This document shows, piece after piece, positions 32,968 through 42,826 of a stretch of 64,000 nucleotides of DNA. The notes under the pieces were generated by a model that did not search any database, was not told where the DNA came from, and was given only the letters and a program-made list of their open reading frames with translations. The translations under genes and the position numbers were made by a program. This DNA comes from Akkermansiaceae bacterium. Lineage in GTDB: Bacteria; Verrucomicrobiota; Verrucomicrobiia; Verrucomicrobiales; Akkermansiaceae. The stretch lies in the NCBI GenBank assembly GCA_019634595.1, contig JAHCBC010000003.1:124001-188000 (forward strand), in the 5' to 3' direction. Positions within the stretch are counted from its first letter, which is position 1. Each line of letters starts with the position of its first letter.

Positions 32968-35054
32968 GCGCAGTCGGGAACTGGAGCGATGGGGACGGTG
33001 ACACTGACCAGGGTACCCGCCGGGGACGTATCCACACTGAACGCCCCACCGAGCCGCAGGATGCGGTTCCGCATGGAGCTGAGGCCGAAGTGGCCATCCG
33101 TGGGACCGGGAACCTGGCCGGGATCGAAGCCGGAGCCGTTGTCCATGATGGTGAGCGCGAGGTTCTCCCCCTCCTGCCTGAGGGATACGCGGATCTCCGA
33201 TGCGGCGCCGTGCCGGATGGCATTGTGGATGGCCTCCTGACCGACGCGGAGAAGATGCGAGCGGGAGCGCTCCGGGAGGCCGGGCAGATCGTCCGCGGCT
33301 TCGATGGTGATTTCGCAGGTGTGGTCCGCGGACTGTTCCCCGGCGATGGAGCGGAGCGCGTTGGCGAGATCCTGGTTGAGCAGGACACTCGGGGTGAGAT
33401 CCCACACCGCGCGGCGGAGATCCTCATAGCTGCGGTTGATCAGACGGCGGGCAAGCAGGCGGTGGGTTTCCGCCGCGGGTGATGCATCGAGCGAATCCGC
33501 GAGTTCCATTTGCACCACGGCACCGGACAACGATTGGGAGAGGGTGTCATGGAGGTCACCCGCCAGCCGTGAGCGCTCCTCCAGCAGGACGCGCTGTTCA
33601 TGGCGGGCGCGGATTTCCCTCACCAGCAGGGCACTGCGGGCGGCGACGCGGCGGCGCAGCGAAACGATCCAGAGCAGCGAAAGCAGCAGGCAAAAGAGAA
33701 TCACCCCGGCCACCACCGCGAAGCGGTGCGGAGTCCACCACGAGGGCGCCGACAGCACCCGGATCCCTGCCATGGTGGGCAGGTGGATCTCAAACCGGTC
33801 CAGCGCGCGGCCTCCGCCCACGGTGGACCTGCCGGTGAAAACGAATTTGGTGACGCCCGTCACCTCGATCCTGCTGCCGGGCAGCACGTCGGCGGAAAGC
33901 ACGCCACCCGGAGGGAGCACCACATCAAACATCACCCCGTCCGCCTCCATCTGGAGAACCCCATGGGTCCCGCTGCGTCCGGAACTCCTGAAAACGCCGG
34001 AGGTACGGACGAGGAGCGCATCCCGGTCCTTCACCGGAGCTTCATTCAGCAGGAGATCCGCGGAAACCATCTCCGGCCGCGGCAGCTCGCCGGGCCGGAA
34101 GTCACTGTAGGAGGATTCGTCCAGAATGACCCGTCCGCGGTCCGGACTGAGAAAGCCGGCGCAATCCACCCGGTCCCCCACTTCCGGCATCTCCCCGGTG
34201 GCCGGATAGGAAAGGATGCCGCCTGTTTCATCCTGGATGACCACCGCTTCATCCGACCACCGGAGGGTGACCGTTCCGGAAATGCGCTGCCTGCGGCTTT
34301 CGAAACCCTCCGGCACGGTGGAAAGAAGCTGGCCTATGGGAATGACCGGCAGGGTCTCCGAATCGGCGGGAGGGGACAGGATCTCGATCTGCGTGGGATC
34401 CTGGACGACCACGAAGGTGGAGTAGGGTTGCAGGTTCGCGCTGGTCCATGACATCGAGACACCATGGACCCGCACCCGGGTGTCCGGCTTCAACGCGGCC
34501 ACGGATGCGTCATCGAATCTGGCGAGCCAGACCGCCAGCCTGCTCTCCGGCGGGCCGAGGGAAAGGATGAGCCTGGGTGGTTCCAGTTTCGTGTCCACGT
34601 GCGCTTCCCGGATCACGCCTGAAAACTCGACATGACAAAGCCGGCCCGCCCCTCCCAGCAGTGCCTCCGGAGTGAACGTGAGGGGTGCGGGCAGGCCTGC
34701 CATCCTGCCGGGAATGAGCTTTTCGACCTTCACCCTTGGCGTAGGTGGAGGGTTCACCATGGTCACCCCTTCGATCTCGACCTCCTGGCCGGGGACCAGC
34801 CCGATCATCAGCCGGTTGGCGGCACCGGGGGCATCCGCCACCAGACCGCCGGTTTCGTCCTGCATGGTGAAGTCGTTGAACTCATCCCCACGGTTGTAGG
34901 TGACGACGCCCCGGATGCGCACCGGTGTGGGGTGCAGCATCTCCGCCCGGTTCAACCGGTAGAGATCCTTTGCCTGGGTGACCACGGGGATCTCCTGCCC
35001 TTGGCTGACCATCGCCAGGGCGAGCAGTGGGAAACAGGAACGGGACCAAGGCAT
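32964..35054 (-). CDS. OB-fold-sensor histidine kinase (NarL-type)
   Basis: The ATG at 35054 opens a signal peptide (MPWSRSCFPLLALAMVSQGQ). About 420 periplasmic residues follow with three or more OB-like repeats: VRIRGVVTYN then FTMQDETGG (44-70), ISGTVTLRW then VIQDETGGI (258-280), and VRTSGVFRS with ITVTGV-like closures (349-402). A membrane helix (444-466) leads to HisKA_3 with H502 in LAGDLHDTLSQSL, and a HATPase domain with MDNGSGFD. The repeated V-x-G-V, then QDETGG, signature is unusual for a sensor and may bind an extracellular polymer. The short upstream gap contains no other gene. Confidence 0.9.
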   Translation of the reverse strand: MPWSRSCFPLLALAMVSQGQEIPVVTQAKDLYRLNRAEMLHPTPVRIRGVVTYNRGDEFNDFTMQDETGGLVADAPGAANRLMIGLVPGQEVEIEGVTMVNPPPTPRVKVEKLIPGRMAGLPAPLTFTPEALLGGAGRLCHVEFSGVIREAHVDTKLEPPRLILSLGPPESRLAVWLARFDDASVAALKPDTRVRVHGVSMSWTSANLQPYSTFVVVQDPTQIEILSPPADSETLPVIPIGQLLSTVPEGFESRRQRISGTVTLRWSDEAVVIQDETGGILSYPATGEMPEVGDRVDCAGFLSPDRGRVILDESSYSDFRPGELPRPEMVSADLLLNEAPVKDRDALLVRTSGVFRSSGRSGTHGVLQMEADGVMFDVVLPPGGVLSADVLPGSRIEVTGVTKFVFTGRSTVGGGRALDRFEIHLPTMAGIRVLSAPSWWTPHRFAVVAGVILFCLLLSLLWIVSLRRRVAARSALLVREIRARHEQRVLLEERSRLAGDLHDTLSQSLSGAVVQMELADSLDASPAAETHRLLARRLINRSYEDLRRAVWDLTPSVLLNQDLANALRSIAGEQSADHTCEITIEAADDLPGLPERSRSHLLRVGQEAIHNAIRHGAASEIRVSLRQEGENLALTIMDNGSGFDPGQVPGPTDGHFGLSSMRNRILRLGGAFSVDTSPAGTLVSVTVPIAPVPDCA

Positions 35055-35176
35055 GTCCTCCAAACTAGCACGGTCGCCGCCCGAAGGGGGAAGCCGCAAA
35101 TACCAACCGTTCGGGGGGTGGACGCAGAGGTGCGCGGCGTGATCCAATCCATGCGAATAAATCCGAACCCCACTCC

Positions 35177-35908
35177 ATGAAAAACCTCACCGCCGCCATC
35201 TTCCTTCCCGCAATCCTCTGCGGAACTTCCGGCACACTCCGCGGAGCGACCGTCCACGCTTTCTGGTCCGCCCAGACGGAGCAGAATGCGGTCGCCAATG
35301 GGGGTTCGTTCAATCCGGATGCGACGGCATCCACCTTTCCGGTGACGCCGGGGATCTCCCTCGCGGGCACCCACGTGATCGGGAGCGGAGGCATGCCCGG
35401 CGGGGCGGCCTCCTTCCAGGATTTCCAGAGCAACACATGGAACGGCGTCGCCAATGCAACCGGGGCGGGCTTCGCCTTCGGCTGGAACGGAACCTCGACC
35501 GTCGGTTCCGACGCGCTCACCATCTCCCTCAACCTCACCAACATCCAGAACCTGTTGATCCGGATGGATGTCCGGTCCGCCCAAGGAGGGACCGAACCGC
35601 GTGCCTCCGCCTTCAGCGCGATCGAATACAGCATCGGCGGGGGAAGTTTCACCTCGGTGCCCGGAGCGAACCTGGGGAGTTTCACGACCAACAACTATAC
35701 GGTGATGAACTATGATCTGTCGTCCCTTGACGCGATCGAGGGGCAGTCGAATGTCCAGATCCGGTTCACGGTCGGCCACGCGGGAAACACCACCAGCTTC
35801 CGGTTCGACAACATCCAGCTCACCGCGGACGCCATCCCGGAGCCGGCCTTCCTCAGTTCCCTGTTGATGGGTGCCGGGCTTTTCACGCTCCGCAGGAAGC
35901 GTCCCTGA
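35177..35908 (+). CDS. PEP-CTERM sorting-domain surface protein
   Basis: The protein has a signal peptide (MKNLTAAIFLPAILCGTSGT) and a beta-rich body with many Asn, Gly, Thr and Ser. It ends in a canonical PEP-CTERM tail: IPEP, a hydrophobic helix (FLSSLLMGAGLFTL) and RRKR. PEP-CTERM proteins are cleaved by exosortase and exported to the exopolysaccharide or cell surface. No exosortase gene lies in this window. The body shows VHAFWSAQTEQNAV and SFRFDNIQLT, a jelly-roll-like ending, but no ligand is predicted. It is divergent from the OB-fold kinase. Confidence 0.9.
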   Translation: MKNLTAAIFLPAILCGTSGTLRGATVHAFWSAQTEQNAVANGGSFNPDATASTFPVTPGISLAGTHVIGSGGMPGGAASFQDFQSNTWNGVANATGAGFAFGWNGTSTVGSDALTISLNLTNIQNLLIRMDVRSAQGGTEPRASAFSAIEYSIGGGSFTSVPGANLGSFTTNNYTVMNYDLSSLDAIEGQSNVQIRFTVGHAGNTTSFRFDNIQLTADAIPEPAFLSSLLMGAGLFTLRRKRP

Positions 35909-36089
35909 TCTCCGGGCGGTTGGCCCTCTCCAGACCAGCGTGTGCAAAGGGTCAGGAACCACCCGTTCCAAGGACAGCGCCCAAGGCGCATTGCATGATT
36001 TGGGATGATACCCGGCAGGCCGGAAGGAATCGGCTTTACTTTCAAGGGTTGCGGAATTAGCGAACGGATGGCTCCGAAAAACCCATTCC

Positions 36090-39000
36090 ATGCCGCCCTC
36101 AAAATTCCTTCTGCCTTCGTTGACGGTCGCCATGAGTGTCGCACCGGTGTTCGCACTGGATCTGGACACGAATGGTCTGAATGACGTGTGGGAGGCACGT
36201 TACCATGCCGCCGGTCTGGTCCCGTCGGAAGACACCGACGGAGACGGCTACAGCAACGCCGCCGAGTCCGCCGCCGGCACCGATCCACGCGATGCGCTGT
36301 CACGCCCCATGGTGGCCATCACGATGGATGGCACCGCCATCTCACTGACCACGCTGACGCAACCCGGCAAGAAGTACCAGGTGGTATCGGCAACGGGTCC
36401 CGCCGGCCCGTGGGAGCCCGTCGGGGAACCCCACATCGCCACCAGCGCAGGCAGCCACGTTTTCACTCCGGCAGCGGATGAAACACGGACGTTCTACCGG
36501 GTGGTGGTCGGCGACACCGACACGGACAATGATGGGGTGGACAACTGGTCGGAGATGCAGCTTTCCGGATTCGATCCGGACAACGGCACCTCCTTCCCAT
36601 CCGCGTCTTCCGGGAATGATCTCGCGGTCGCCACGGCGATGGTGCAGGCATGGCGGAACCATTCCCTGACCGTGGCGACGACCGCCGCCGCGGCCTATGA
36701 AAAGGAAAACGAACCGGCGGTGGTCACCTGCAGCCTCGCCAGCCCCACGCCCTACCCGTTCACCATCTTCCTGCGGACCAGCGGCGAGACGGACCCGACG
36801 AAATCCTCCGCTTCCGCAGCGGACTTCGCCCTCCGCGACGGCAACGACCAACCGGTCACCAACCGCCTGGTCATCCCCGCGGGAGCCAGCAGCGCGACGC
36901 TGAATGTGAAGCCGCTGGCGGATGCCCTGACGGAGGTTCCCGAGCATCTCCACATCACCATGGTGGGGACGGCGCAGAACGCGGCGGTCACCATCCGGGA
37001 TGCGAAGCCCACCCTCGCGAACCAGCGGTTGCTGATCGCCTACCTGCGGCCCGTGAGTGGCATCGAGTCGAATGGCAGCGGCATCGCGACCGTCCGGCTT
37101 CCCGGTGACAATGACGTTGCCACTGTCACCGTCAGTTTTTCCAACCTGAATTCCCCGGTCAACTCGACCCAGGTTCTCAACGCGGCATCTTCCATCCTGC
37201 AGTCCGTGCAACCCGCGAACTACGGGGGCCAGCAGTGGCTGCTGCGCGCGAGCCAGTCTTTCCTCAAGGACCAGGAGGTTCTCGACGCGTTGCTCGCCGG
37301 CAATGTGAAGCTGGGCGTCTTCACCCAGGCCAATGTCACCGGAGAGATCGAGGGCAACTTCCAGCCGGCGTCCGGTTCGACGGAATTCCAGCCTCCGTCC
37401 GCCCCCGGAGCGATCGACACGCTGGCAGGCACCGAGCTGGAGCGGGACATCGCGCGCTTCCTCACCCAGGCGACCTTCGGCCCGACTCTGGAGACGATCA
37501 ACGACATGAAGGCCCGCGTCACCGACGCGGGGGGAGACCGCATCGCCGCCTACAGCGCGTGGATCGACGAGCAACTCGGGATGACCCCTCCATCGCTCCT
37601 CGCCTACACCACGGCGGCCAACGCGGAGGAGTGGTCGATGCGCGGGGCGGACTATTCGGTCCTCCAGATCAACCGCCGCCGTGGCTGGTGGTTGATGTCG
37701 ATGGCTTCGCACAGCCAGCTCAAGGAGCGCTTCGGATTCGCGCTCAGCGAGATCTTCGTGATCTCCGAGGCCGACGCGATCGTCAACAACCGCGCCTACG
37801 GTGCCGCCAACTACTACGACATGCTGCGCGGGGCGGCCTCCGGCAATTTCAAGACGACCCTCGAGAATGTGTCCAAAAGCCCGATGATGGGCTACTACCT
37901 GTCCCACCTGCGGAACTCGAAGGCGACCTACGACTCCAAGGGCAACCTGCTCGTCTCTCCGGATGAAAACTATGCCCGGGAAATCATGCAGTTGTTCTCC
38001 ATCGGCCTGGTGGCGCTGCATCCGGATGGCTCGCTGAAGCTGGATGGCAACGGCTCGCCGATCCCGACGTATGACCAGACGGACATCACGGAGATGGCGC
38101 GGGTGTTCACCGGCTGGTCGTTCTCCAAGCGCAACAGCCCGGGCACCAGCAACACGGTCATCGACAACAACACGTTCAACAACGGCAACGGCAACAGCTA
38201 CTACGAGTCGCAGTGGACCAACCCGATGAAGATGTTCGCCGCGAACCACGATGTCGGCGCGAAGTCGATGATCGGGCTGTCGCTCCCGGCCGGCCAGACC
38301 GGAGAGCAGGATCTGGCGGCGGTGCTGAACCATCTCGATACCCACCCAAACACGGCTCCGTTCATCTGCCGGAGGCTGATCCAGCGCCTGGTCACCGCGA
38401 ACCCGTCCGCCGGGTATCTCTACCGGGTCTCCGAGGAGTTCCGGAACACCGGCGGAAGTTTCCCCGCCGTGATCAAAAAGATCCTTCTGGATCCGGAAGC
38501 ACGCTCCCCGCAAGACGCGGTCACGCTGGCCAGCTCCGGCAAGGTCAAGGAGCCGATCATCCGCTCCACCGCCTTCCTCCGTGCCTTCAACGCGAAGTCA
38601 ACGATGGCGCTCACCGACCTGCTGGCCTTCGGCTATACGCAGGATGAGGTCGATAAATTCACTCCGGGCATCGGCCGTTACCAGCTCAACTCCACGGCGA
38701 CCACCGTCGGCCAGTCCCCGCTCGCCGCGCCGAATGTGTTCAACTGGTTCCTGCCGGACTACTCGCCCCCCGGCGTGCTTTCCGCCAACGGGCTGCTTTC
38801 CCCCGAGCTACAGATCGCGAACGAGACCAGCACGGTCAACGCGACGAATTTCCTCTACAACGGCATCTACGCCAGCGGCGGACTTTCCACGACCGTCGGC
38901 TACACCGGCCAGACTTCGCAACGGATCTTCGCCGACTTCACCCCGCTGGAGGCGCTCTACATGGCGGTGATGGACACCAACAACGACGGCACCATCACCA

Positions 39001-39281
39001 ACCTGGACACGGGTGCCTTCAACAACACGACGGCCATCACCACCGCCTGCGATGCGGTGCTGGACCGCATCGACCTGTTGCTGTGCGCGGGCGAGCTGAA
39101 GGCCCGCTTCGGCAACACCGCCGGGAAGCCGCGGAAGATCATCCTGGACGCCATGGTTTCCATCCGCTCGACGAGCAACAATTCGAACAGCGCCGCCAAC
39201 CAGGCGACCTACATGCGGGACCGCATCAAGACCGGTGTCTGGCTGGTCATGTCATCCCCGGTCTGCGTCACCCAGAAATAA
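36090..39281 (+). CDS. Large exported DUF1800 protein with Calx-beta and CHRD-like modules
   Basis: The 1063-residue protein has a signal peptide. A Ca-binding-like segment follows (DTNGLNDVWEARY then DTDGDGYSNAAE, about 30-60), then a Calx-beta-like domain (about 205-310) and a CHRD-like domain (about 310-430, with VTGEIEGNF). The DUF1800 domain fills roughly 455-1055, with FLTQATFGPT, RFGFALSEIFVIS, PDENYAREIMQLFSIGL and FTGWSF. DUF1800 proteins are nearly always followed by a DUF1501 protein, as here 16 bases later. Both are exported, but their joint function is unknown. The DTDGDG motif is typical of surface proteins with calcium-stabilised linkers. Confidence 0.92.
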   Translation: MPPSKFLLPSLTVAMSVAPVFALDLDTNGLNDVWEARYHAAGLVPSEDTDGDGYSNAAESAAGTDPRDALSRPMVAITMDGTAISLTTLTQPGKKYQVVSATGPAGPWEPVGEPHIATSAGSHVFTPAADETRTFYRVVVGDTDTDNDGVDNWSEMQLSGFDPDNGTSFPSASSGNDLAVATAMVQAWRNHSLTVATTAAAAYEKENEPAVVTCSLASPTPYPFTIFLRTSGETDPTKSSASAADFALRDGNDQPVTNRLVIPAGASSATLNVKPLADALTEVPEHLHITMVGTAQNAAVTIRDAKPTLANQRLLIAYLRPVSGIESNGSGIATVRLPGDNDVATVTVSFSNLNSPVNSTQVLNAASSILQSVQPANYGGQQWLLRASQSFLKDQEVLDALLAGNVKLGVFTQANVTGEIEGNFQPASGSTEFQPPSAPGAIDTLAGTELERDIARFLTQATFGPTLETINDMKARVTDAGGDRIAAYSAWIDEQLGMTPPSLLAYTTAANAEEWSMRGADYSVLQINRRRGWWLMSMASHSQLKERFGFALSEIFVISEADAIVNNRAYGAANYYDMLRGAASGNFKTTLENVSKSPMMGYYLSHLRNSKATYDSKGNLLVSPDENYAREIMQLFSIGLVALHPDGSLKLDGNGSPIPTYDQTDITEMARVFTGWSFSKRNSPGTSNTVIDNNTFNNGNGNSYYESQWTNPMKMFAANHDVGAKSMIGLSLPAGQTGEQDLAAVLNHLDTHPNTAPFICRRLIQRLVTANPSAGYLYRVSEEFRNTGGSFPAVIKKILLDPEARSPQDAVTLASSGKVKEPIIRSTAFLRAFNAKSTMALTDLLAFGYTQDEVDKFTPGIGRYQLNSTATTVGQSPLAAPNVFNWFLPDYSPPGVLSANGLLSPELQIANETSTVNATNFLYNGIYASGGLSTTVGYTGQTSQRIFADFTPLEALYMAVMDTNNDGTITNLDTGAFNNTTAITTACDAVLDRIDLLLCAGELKARFGNTAGKPRKIILDAMVSIRSTSNNSNSAANQATYMRDRIKTGVWLVMSSPVCVTQK

Positions 39282-39297
39282 CCCCATCTTCCTGACC

Positions 39298-40845
39298 ATG
39301 AAAAAACACCAGAAGGAAGACCTCGCCACCCGCCGGGATTTCATCCGCCAGACGGCCTGCGCCTCGCTCGGGGTGACCGGCCTGGTCAACGCGCTCGCGC
39401 AGATGCGGCTGATGACCGCGGCCATGGCCCAGACGCCGCCGGATGGCTCCTACAAGGCGCTGGTCTGTCTGTTCCTGAACGGCGGGCATGATTCCAACAA
39501 CTTCCTCGTCCCCGCGGGTGATCCCGCCAGTGATGGCATCCGTTCGGACTATCAAACGGGCCGGGGCGTCCTGTCGCTGGACCGGACCACGCTCCGGTCG
39601 CTGAATGTGCCCACCACCACGCGTGCCTTCAACCGCTGGCATGGCGGGAACATTTCCCCGATGGGCCTTCATCCCGAGGCAAGCCACTTGGCCCAACTCT
39701 TCAACGAAGGTGATCTGGCGGTCCTCTGCAACGTGGGTACCCTCGCTTTTCCAGTCGCCAGCCGGGCGGAGTATCTCTCCGGAAACATCCCGCTGCCGCG
39801 GCAGTTGTTCTCCCACTCGGACCAACAGACCCAATGGCAATCGTCCGTATCCGACAAGCCTTTCAGCTCCGGCTGGGGCGGACGGGCGGCGGACCTACTG
39901 CACTCTTCCTACAACGCGGGAACCTCGAAAGTATCGATGTCGATCTCGCTGGCTGGCATCAATTCCTTCCAGGTCGGCACGGCCGGACAGGTCACCCAGT
40001 TCGTGGTGAACAGCAGCGGAACGGTCCCGCTGTCCGGCTTCGGCACGAACTACACCGACGCGCTCAACACCGACGGCACCTACAAGACGAGCGACGCCGC
40101 CAAAAGGTTGAAGGCGTTCGAGGACATCATGCGCCTGACCCACGGCAACCTCCATGAGGAGGAGTACAACCGGATCGTGGTGCGTGCGCGTGCCGCCGAA
40201 GGGACCATCGGTGCTGCGGTCACCGCGGCGAACACCACGGGCGTGAACTTCGACTCCATCTTCAGCACCGCCGGGGCGACGACCTCGCTCGGCAACCAGC
40301 TCAAGATGATCGCGAAGCTCATCGCCGGAAGGAACGTGCTGGGCAACAACCGGCAGATCTTCTTCTGCCAGATCGGAGGATTCGACACGCACCAGACGTT
40401 GCTCGTTTCCCACGGCAATCTGGTCAGGGAGCTGAACAACTCGATCAAGGCCTTCTCGGAAACCCTGAAGGCGCTGGGTGTGTGGAATGATGTGGTGACC
40501 TTCACCGCCTCCGACTTCAACCGGACCTTCACGCCGAACAACACGGACTCCACCAAGGCGGGTTCCGACCATGGCTGGGGAAGCCACGCCTTCATCACCG
40601 GAGGCGCGGTGAATGGCGGCGACCTCTATGGCAGTTTCCCGTCACTGAAGACCGGTGCGGTCACGGGATCGATCGACGCGGGATCAAACCGCGGCCGGTG
40701 GATTCCGGACACCTCGGTGGACCAATACGCGGCACGTCTCGCGTCATGGATGGGAGCGGATTCCAACTCGATGGAGGCCGTGTTCCCGAATCTCGGCCGG
40801 TTCGACGCCACCACCAGCTCCACCGCCAATCTCGGCTTCCTCTGA
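39298..40845 (+). CDS. Tat-exported DUF1501 protein, DUF1800 partner
   Basis: The ATG at 39298 gives a twin-arginine signal (ATRRDFIRQTACASLGVTGL). The body matches the DUF1501 branch that accompanies DUF1800: VCLFLNGGHDSNNFLVP, NVGTLAFPV, FFCQIGGFDTHQTLL, FTASDFNRTFTPN and GSDHGWGSHAFITGG. The Asp/His positions resemble those of alkaline-phosphatase-fold proteins. It is distinct in sequence from the DUF1501 protein at 11540, so the window holds two separate DUF1501 lineages. It sits between the DUF1800 gene and a small pseudopilin-like gene, all closely spaced on one strand. Confidence 0.92.
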   Translation: MKKHQKEDLATRRDFIRQTACASLGVTGLVNALAQMRLMTAAMAQTPPDGSYKALVCLFLNGGHDSNNFLVPAGDPASDGIRSDYQTGRGVLSLDRTTLRSLNVPTTTRAFNRWHGGNISPMGLHPEASHLAQLFNEGDLAVLCNVGTLAFPVASRAEYLSGNIPLPRQLFSHSDQQTQWQSSVSDKPFSSGWGGRAADLLHSSYNAGTSKVSMSISLAGINSFQVGTAGQVTQFVVNSSGTVPLSGFGTNYTDALNTDGTYKTSDAAKRLKAFEDIMRLTHGNLHEEEYNRIVVRARAAEGTIGAAVTAANTTGVNFDSIFSTAGATTSLGNQLKMIAKLIAGRNVLGNNRQIFFCQIGGFDTHQTLLVSHGNLVRELNNSIKAFSETLKALGVWNDVVTFTASDFNRTFTPNNTDSTKAGSDHGWGSHAFITGGAVNGGDLYGSFPSLKTGAVTGSIDAGSNRGRWIPDTSVDQYAARLASWMGADSNSMEAVFPNLGRFDATTSSTANLGFL

Positions 40846-40855
40846 CCCACCGCCG

Positions 40856-41359
40856 ATGTCCCGCCGGTTCTTCGTGCCCGCCGTGATCGGCTGCCTGCTC
40901 CTCGGAGGCCTGCTGCTGATATGGCAACAGGACACGGTGGCCCCACCACCGGCCCCTACCCCCGAGTCCCGGCGTGCCGCCGCCCCACCACCCGTGGTCC
41001 AGGAGCCGGTGGAGATCACCCGTCTGCCCATCGCGGACGACATCACGCCGCTCAACTCACCGGACAGCCAGGTGGACGACGATCTGGCCACCCTGGAACT
41101 GCTGATGTCCGAGTTCAGGAAACACCATGAGGGGAATCCCATCGGCGAGAACGAGGAGATCACTGCGGCGCTGCTGGGTGCGAATCCGAAACGCCTTTCC
41201 TACCTGCCTGACAAAGGCACCCACCTCAACCGCAACGGACAACTGGTGGACCGCTGGGGCACCCCTTATTTCTTCCACCAGATCTCCGGATCTGAAACGC
41301 AGATACGCTCCGCGGGACCGGACAAAGAGATGAACACGGCGGACGATCACGTCCGCTGA
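40856..41359 (+). CDS. Small membrane-anchored protein with pseudopilin-like C-terminus
   Basis: The 167-residue product starts MSRRFFVPAVIGCLLLGGLL, one N-terminal membrane helix. A Pro-rich linker and a C-terminal domain follow. The end reads GQLVDRWGTPYFFHQ then SAGPDKEMNTADDH, closely resembling the calcium-binding C-terminal loop of GspG-type type II secretion pseudopilins (DxWGxPY, then SAGPDxxxGTxDD). It lacks the type IV pilin signal. It is 10 bases from the DUF1501 gene, suggesting that the DUF1800/DUF1501 cluster includes a dedicated third component. No function is established. Confidence 0.75.
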   Translation: MSRRFFVPAVIGCLLLGGLLLIWQQDTVAPPPAPTPESRRAAAPPPVVQEPVEITRLPIADDITPLNSPDSQVDDDLATLELLMSEFRKHHEGNPIGENEEITAALLGANPKRLSYLPDKGTHLNRNGQLVDRWGTPYFFHQISGSETQIRSAGPDKEMNTADDHVR

Positions 41360-41371
41360 ACCTGCGCCGGA

Positions 41372-42820
41372 TCAACGTTTCTGGATCACCACGAGGGTGA
41401 TGTCGTCCATCTGCGGGCATTCACCCGTGAACGCCTTGAGTTCCTCCTGCATGCGGAGAAGCACCGCTTCCGCACCATCAGGCGCGGCATTCCTGAAAAC
41501 CTCCGCCATGCGCTCCATGCCGAATTCCTCCTCCTTCGCATCGACGGCTTCCTTCACGCCGTCCGTATAGAAAAGGACGCAGTCTCCGGCGGCCAGCGGC
41601 ACCTCGTGATCCTTCGTCACCCTCTCGAAGACCTGGCCGCTGTCCACACCCAACGCGAGGCCCGGGGAACGCAGGGACTCGACCGTGCCGGTTGCCGCCC
41701 GGTAGCAGAGCGCGGGGTCATGGCCGGCCCTGGACAGAGTGAGGATGCCGGTCATCCCGTCGAGGATGCCATAGGCCATGCTGATGAACATATCCTCCCG
41801 GATGTCGGGGAAAAGCTGGCGGTTGACCAAGCCCAGTGCTTTCGACGGGGAAAGCTCGCCCGCCGCCACGGAACGCAGGGAGCTGCGGCACATGGCCATC
41901 AGGAGGCCGGCGGGAACACCCTTGCCGGACACGTCCGCGATCACGATGCCGCATTTCGCGTCACCGAGGTCAATGTAGTCGTAATAGTCACCGCTGATGA
42001 TGCGGGCGGGCAGGTTGGTCCCGCTGATGCGGAAGCCGGGCACCACCGGATCCTTCTGCGGCAGCAGCACCTGCTGGACCTCGCGCGCGGTCCTCAGCTC
42101 GCTCTCCATCGCCCGCTTCTCGCTGGCTTCGCGGTGGATGCGCGCGTTGCCGATGGCGAAGGCGGACTGTTCCGCGGCGGACTTGAAAACCGTGAAGTCG
42201 TTCTCGGAAAAATATCCGTCCTGATGACGGCGGGCAACCGCCAGCACCCCCATGTCCTTTCCCGCATGGCGCAGCGGGGCCAGCAGCACGGACACATCAT
42301 CCGTGTAGTGGGAGTCCCGGAACGAAGGATAGCCCTTCACATCATCCACCTGGATGGCTTCACCCGCCTCCAGGCAATAGCCGAGGATCCCCTCACCGAC
42401 CGCCACGCGCGAAAGGCGGATGTGGCTCTCGATCGCACGGGGATCCTTCTCCGCCTTCTTCCTGACGTCCGCCGGAAGGCCGATGAGCGGAGGGCAGTCC
42501 TCCGAAACATAGGAGGGGTTCAGATAACCGCCGTGTTCCTCGGAAATGAAATAGATGGCGCCACCCGTGGCCTTCACCACCTTGTCGATGCCATCCACGA
42601 TGATGCGGGAAAGCACGGCCGGGGAAGGTTCGTTCTCGATCGATTCCCCCAGGTCATGGAGGAAGGTGAACATGCGGTGCTCCTTCGCATCGTGATCCCT
42701 GAAACGGACGCGCAACCTGCGGGAATGGCGGCGCTGGTTCTGCAGGGCCACCACAAGCACCACGGCCGCGATCACGAACAACAACAGCGCACCTGTGATC
42801 GAATGCTGGAGAGGTGTCAT
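41372..42820 (-). CDS. GAF/PP2C-type (RsbU/SpoIIE) serine phosphatase
   Basis: The 482-residue protein has an N-terminal membrane helix (GALLLFVIAAVVLVVAL) and a GAF domain (about 70-230, FLHDLGESIENEP to NDFTVFKSAAEQSAF). A linker containing REVQQVLLPQKDP precedes a SpoIIE/RsbU PP2C phosphatase domain (about 250-480), with SGDYYDYIDLGD, IADVSGKGVPAGLLMAMCRS and FYTDGVKEA as metal-binding motifs. It should dephosphorylate a STAS anti-anti-sigma factor, and such a gene lies directly upstream with a 6-base gap. The GAF domain may bind a small ligand or respond to membrane state. No anti-sigma kinase is encoded nearby. Confidence 0.93.
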   Translation of the reverse strand: MTPLQHSITGALLLFVIAAVVLVVALQNQRRHSRRLRVRFRDHDAKEHRMFTFLHDLGESIENEPSPAVLSRIIVDGIDKVVKATGGAIYFISEEHGGYLNPSYVSEDCPPLIGLPADVRKKAEKDPRAIESHIRLSRVAVGEGILGYCLEAGEAIQVDDVKGYPSFRDSHYTDDVSVLLAPLRHAGKDMGVLAVARRHQDGYFSENDFTVFKSAAEQSAFAIGNARIHREASEKRAMESELRTAREVQQVLLPQKDPVVPGFRISGTNLPARIISGDYYDYIDLGDAKCGIVIADVSGKGVPAGLLMAMCRSSLRSVAAGELSPSKALGLVNRQLFPDIREDMFISMAYGILDGMTGILTLSRAGHDPALCYRAATGTVESLRSPGLALGVDSGQVFERVTKDHEVPLAAGDCVLFYTDGVKEAVDAKEEEFGMERMAEVFRNAAPDGAEAVLLRMQEELKAFTGECPQMDDITLVVIQKR

Positions 42821-42826
42821 CCGCGG

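Noticed and set aside
36342..38513. 720-codon minus-strand frame inside the DUF1800 gene
   Set aside because: Arg/His/Val-rich translation with no motif; it is the shadow of a well-supported + strand gene.
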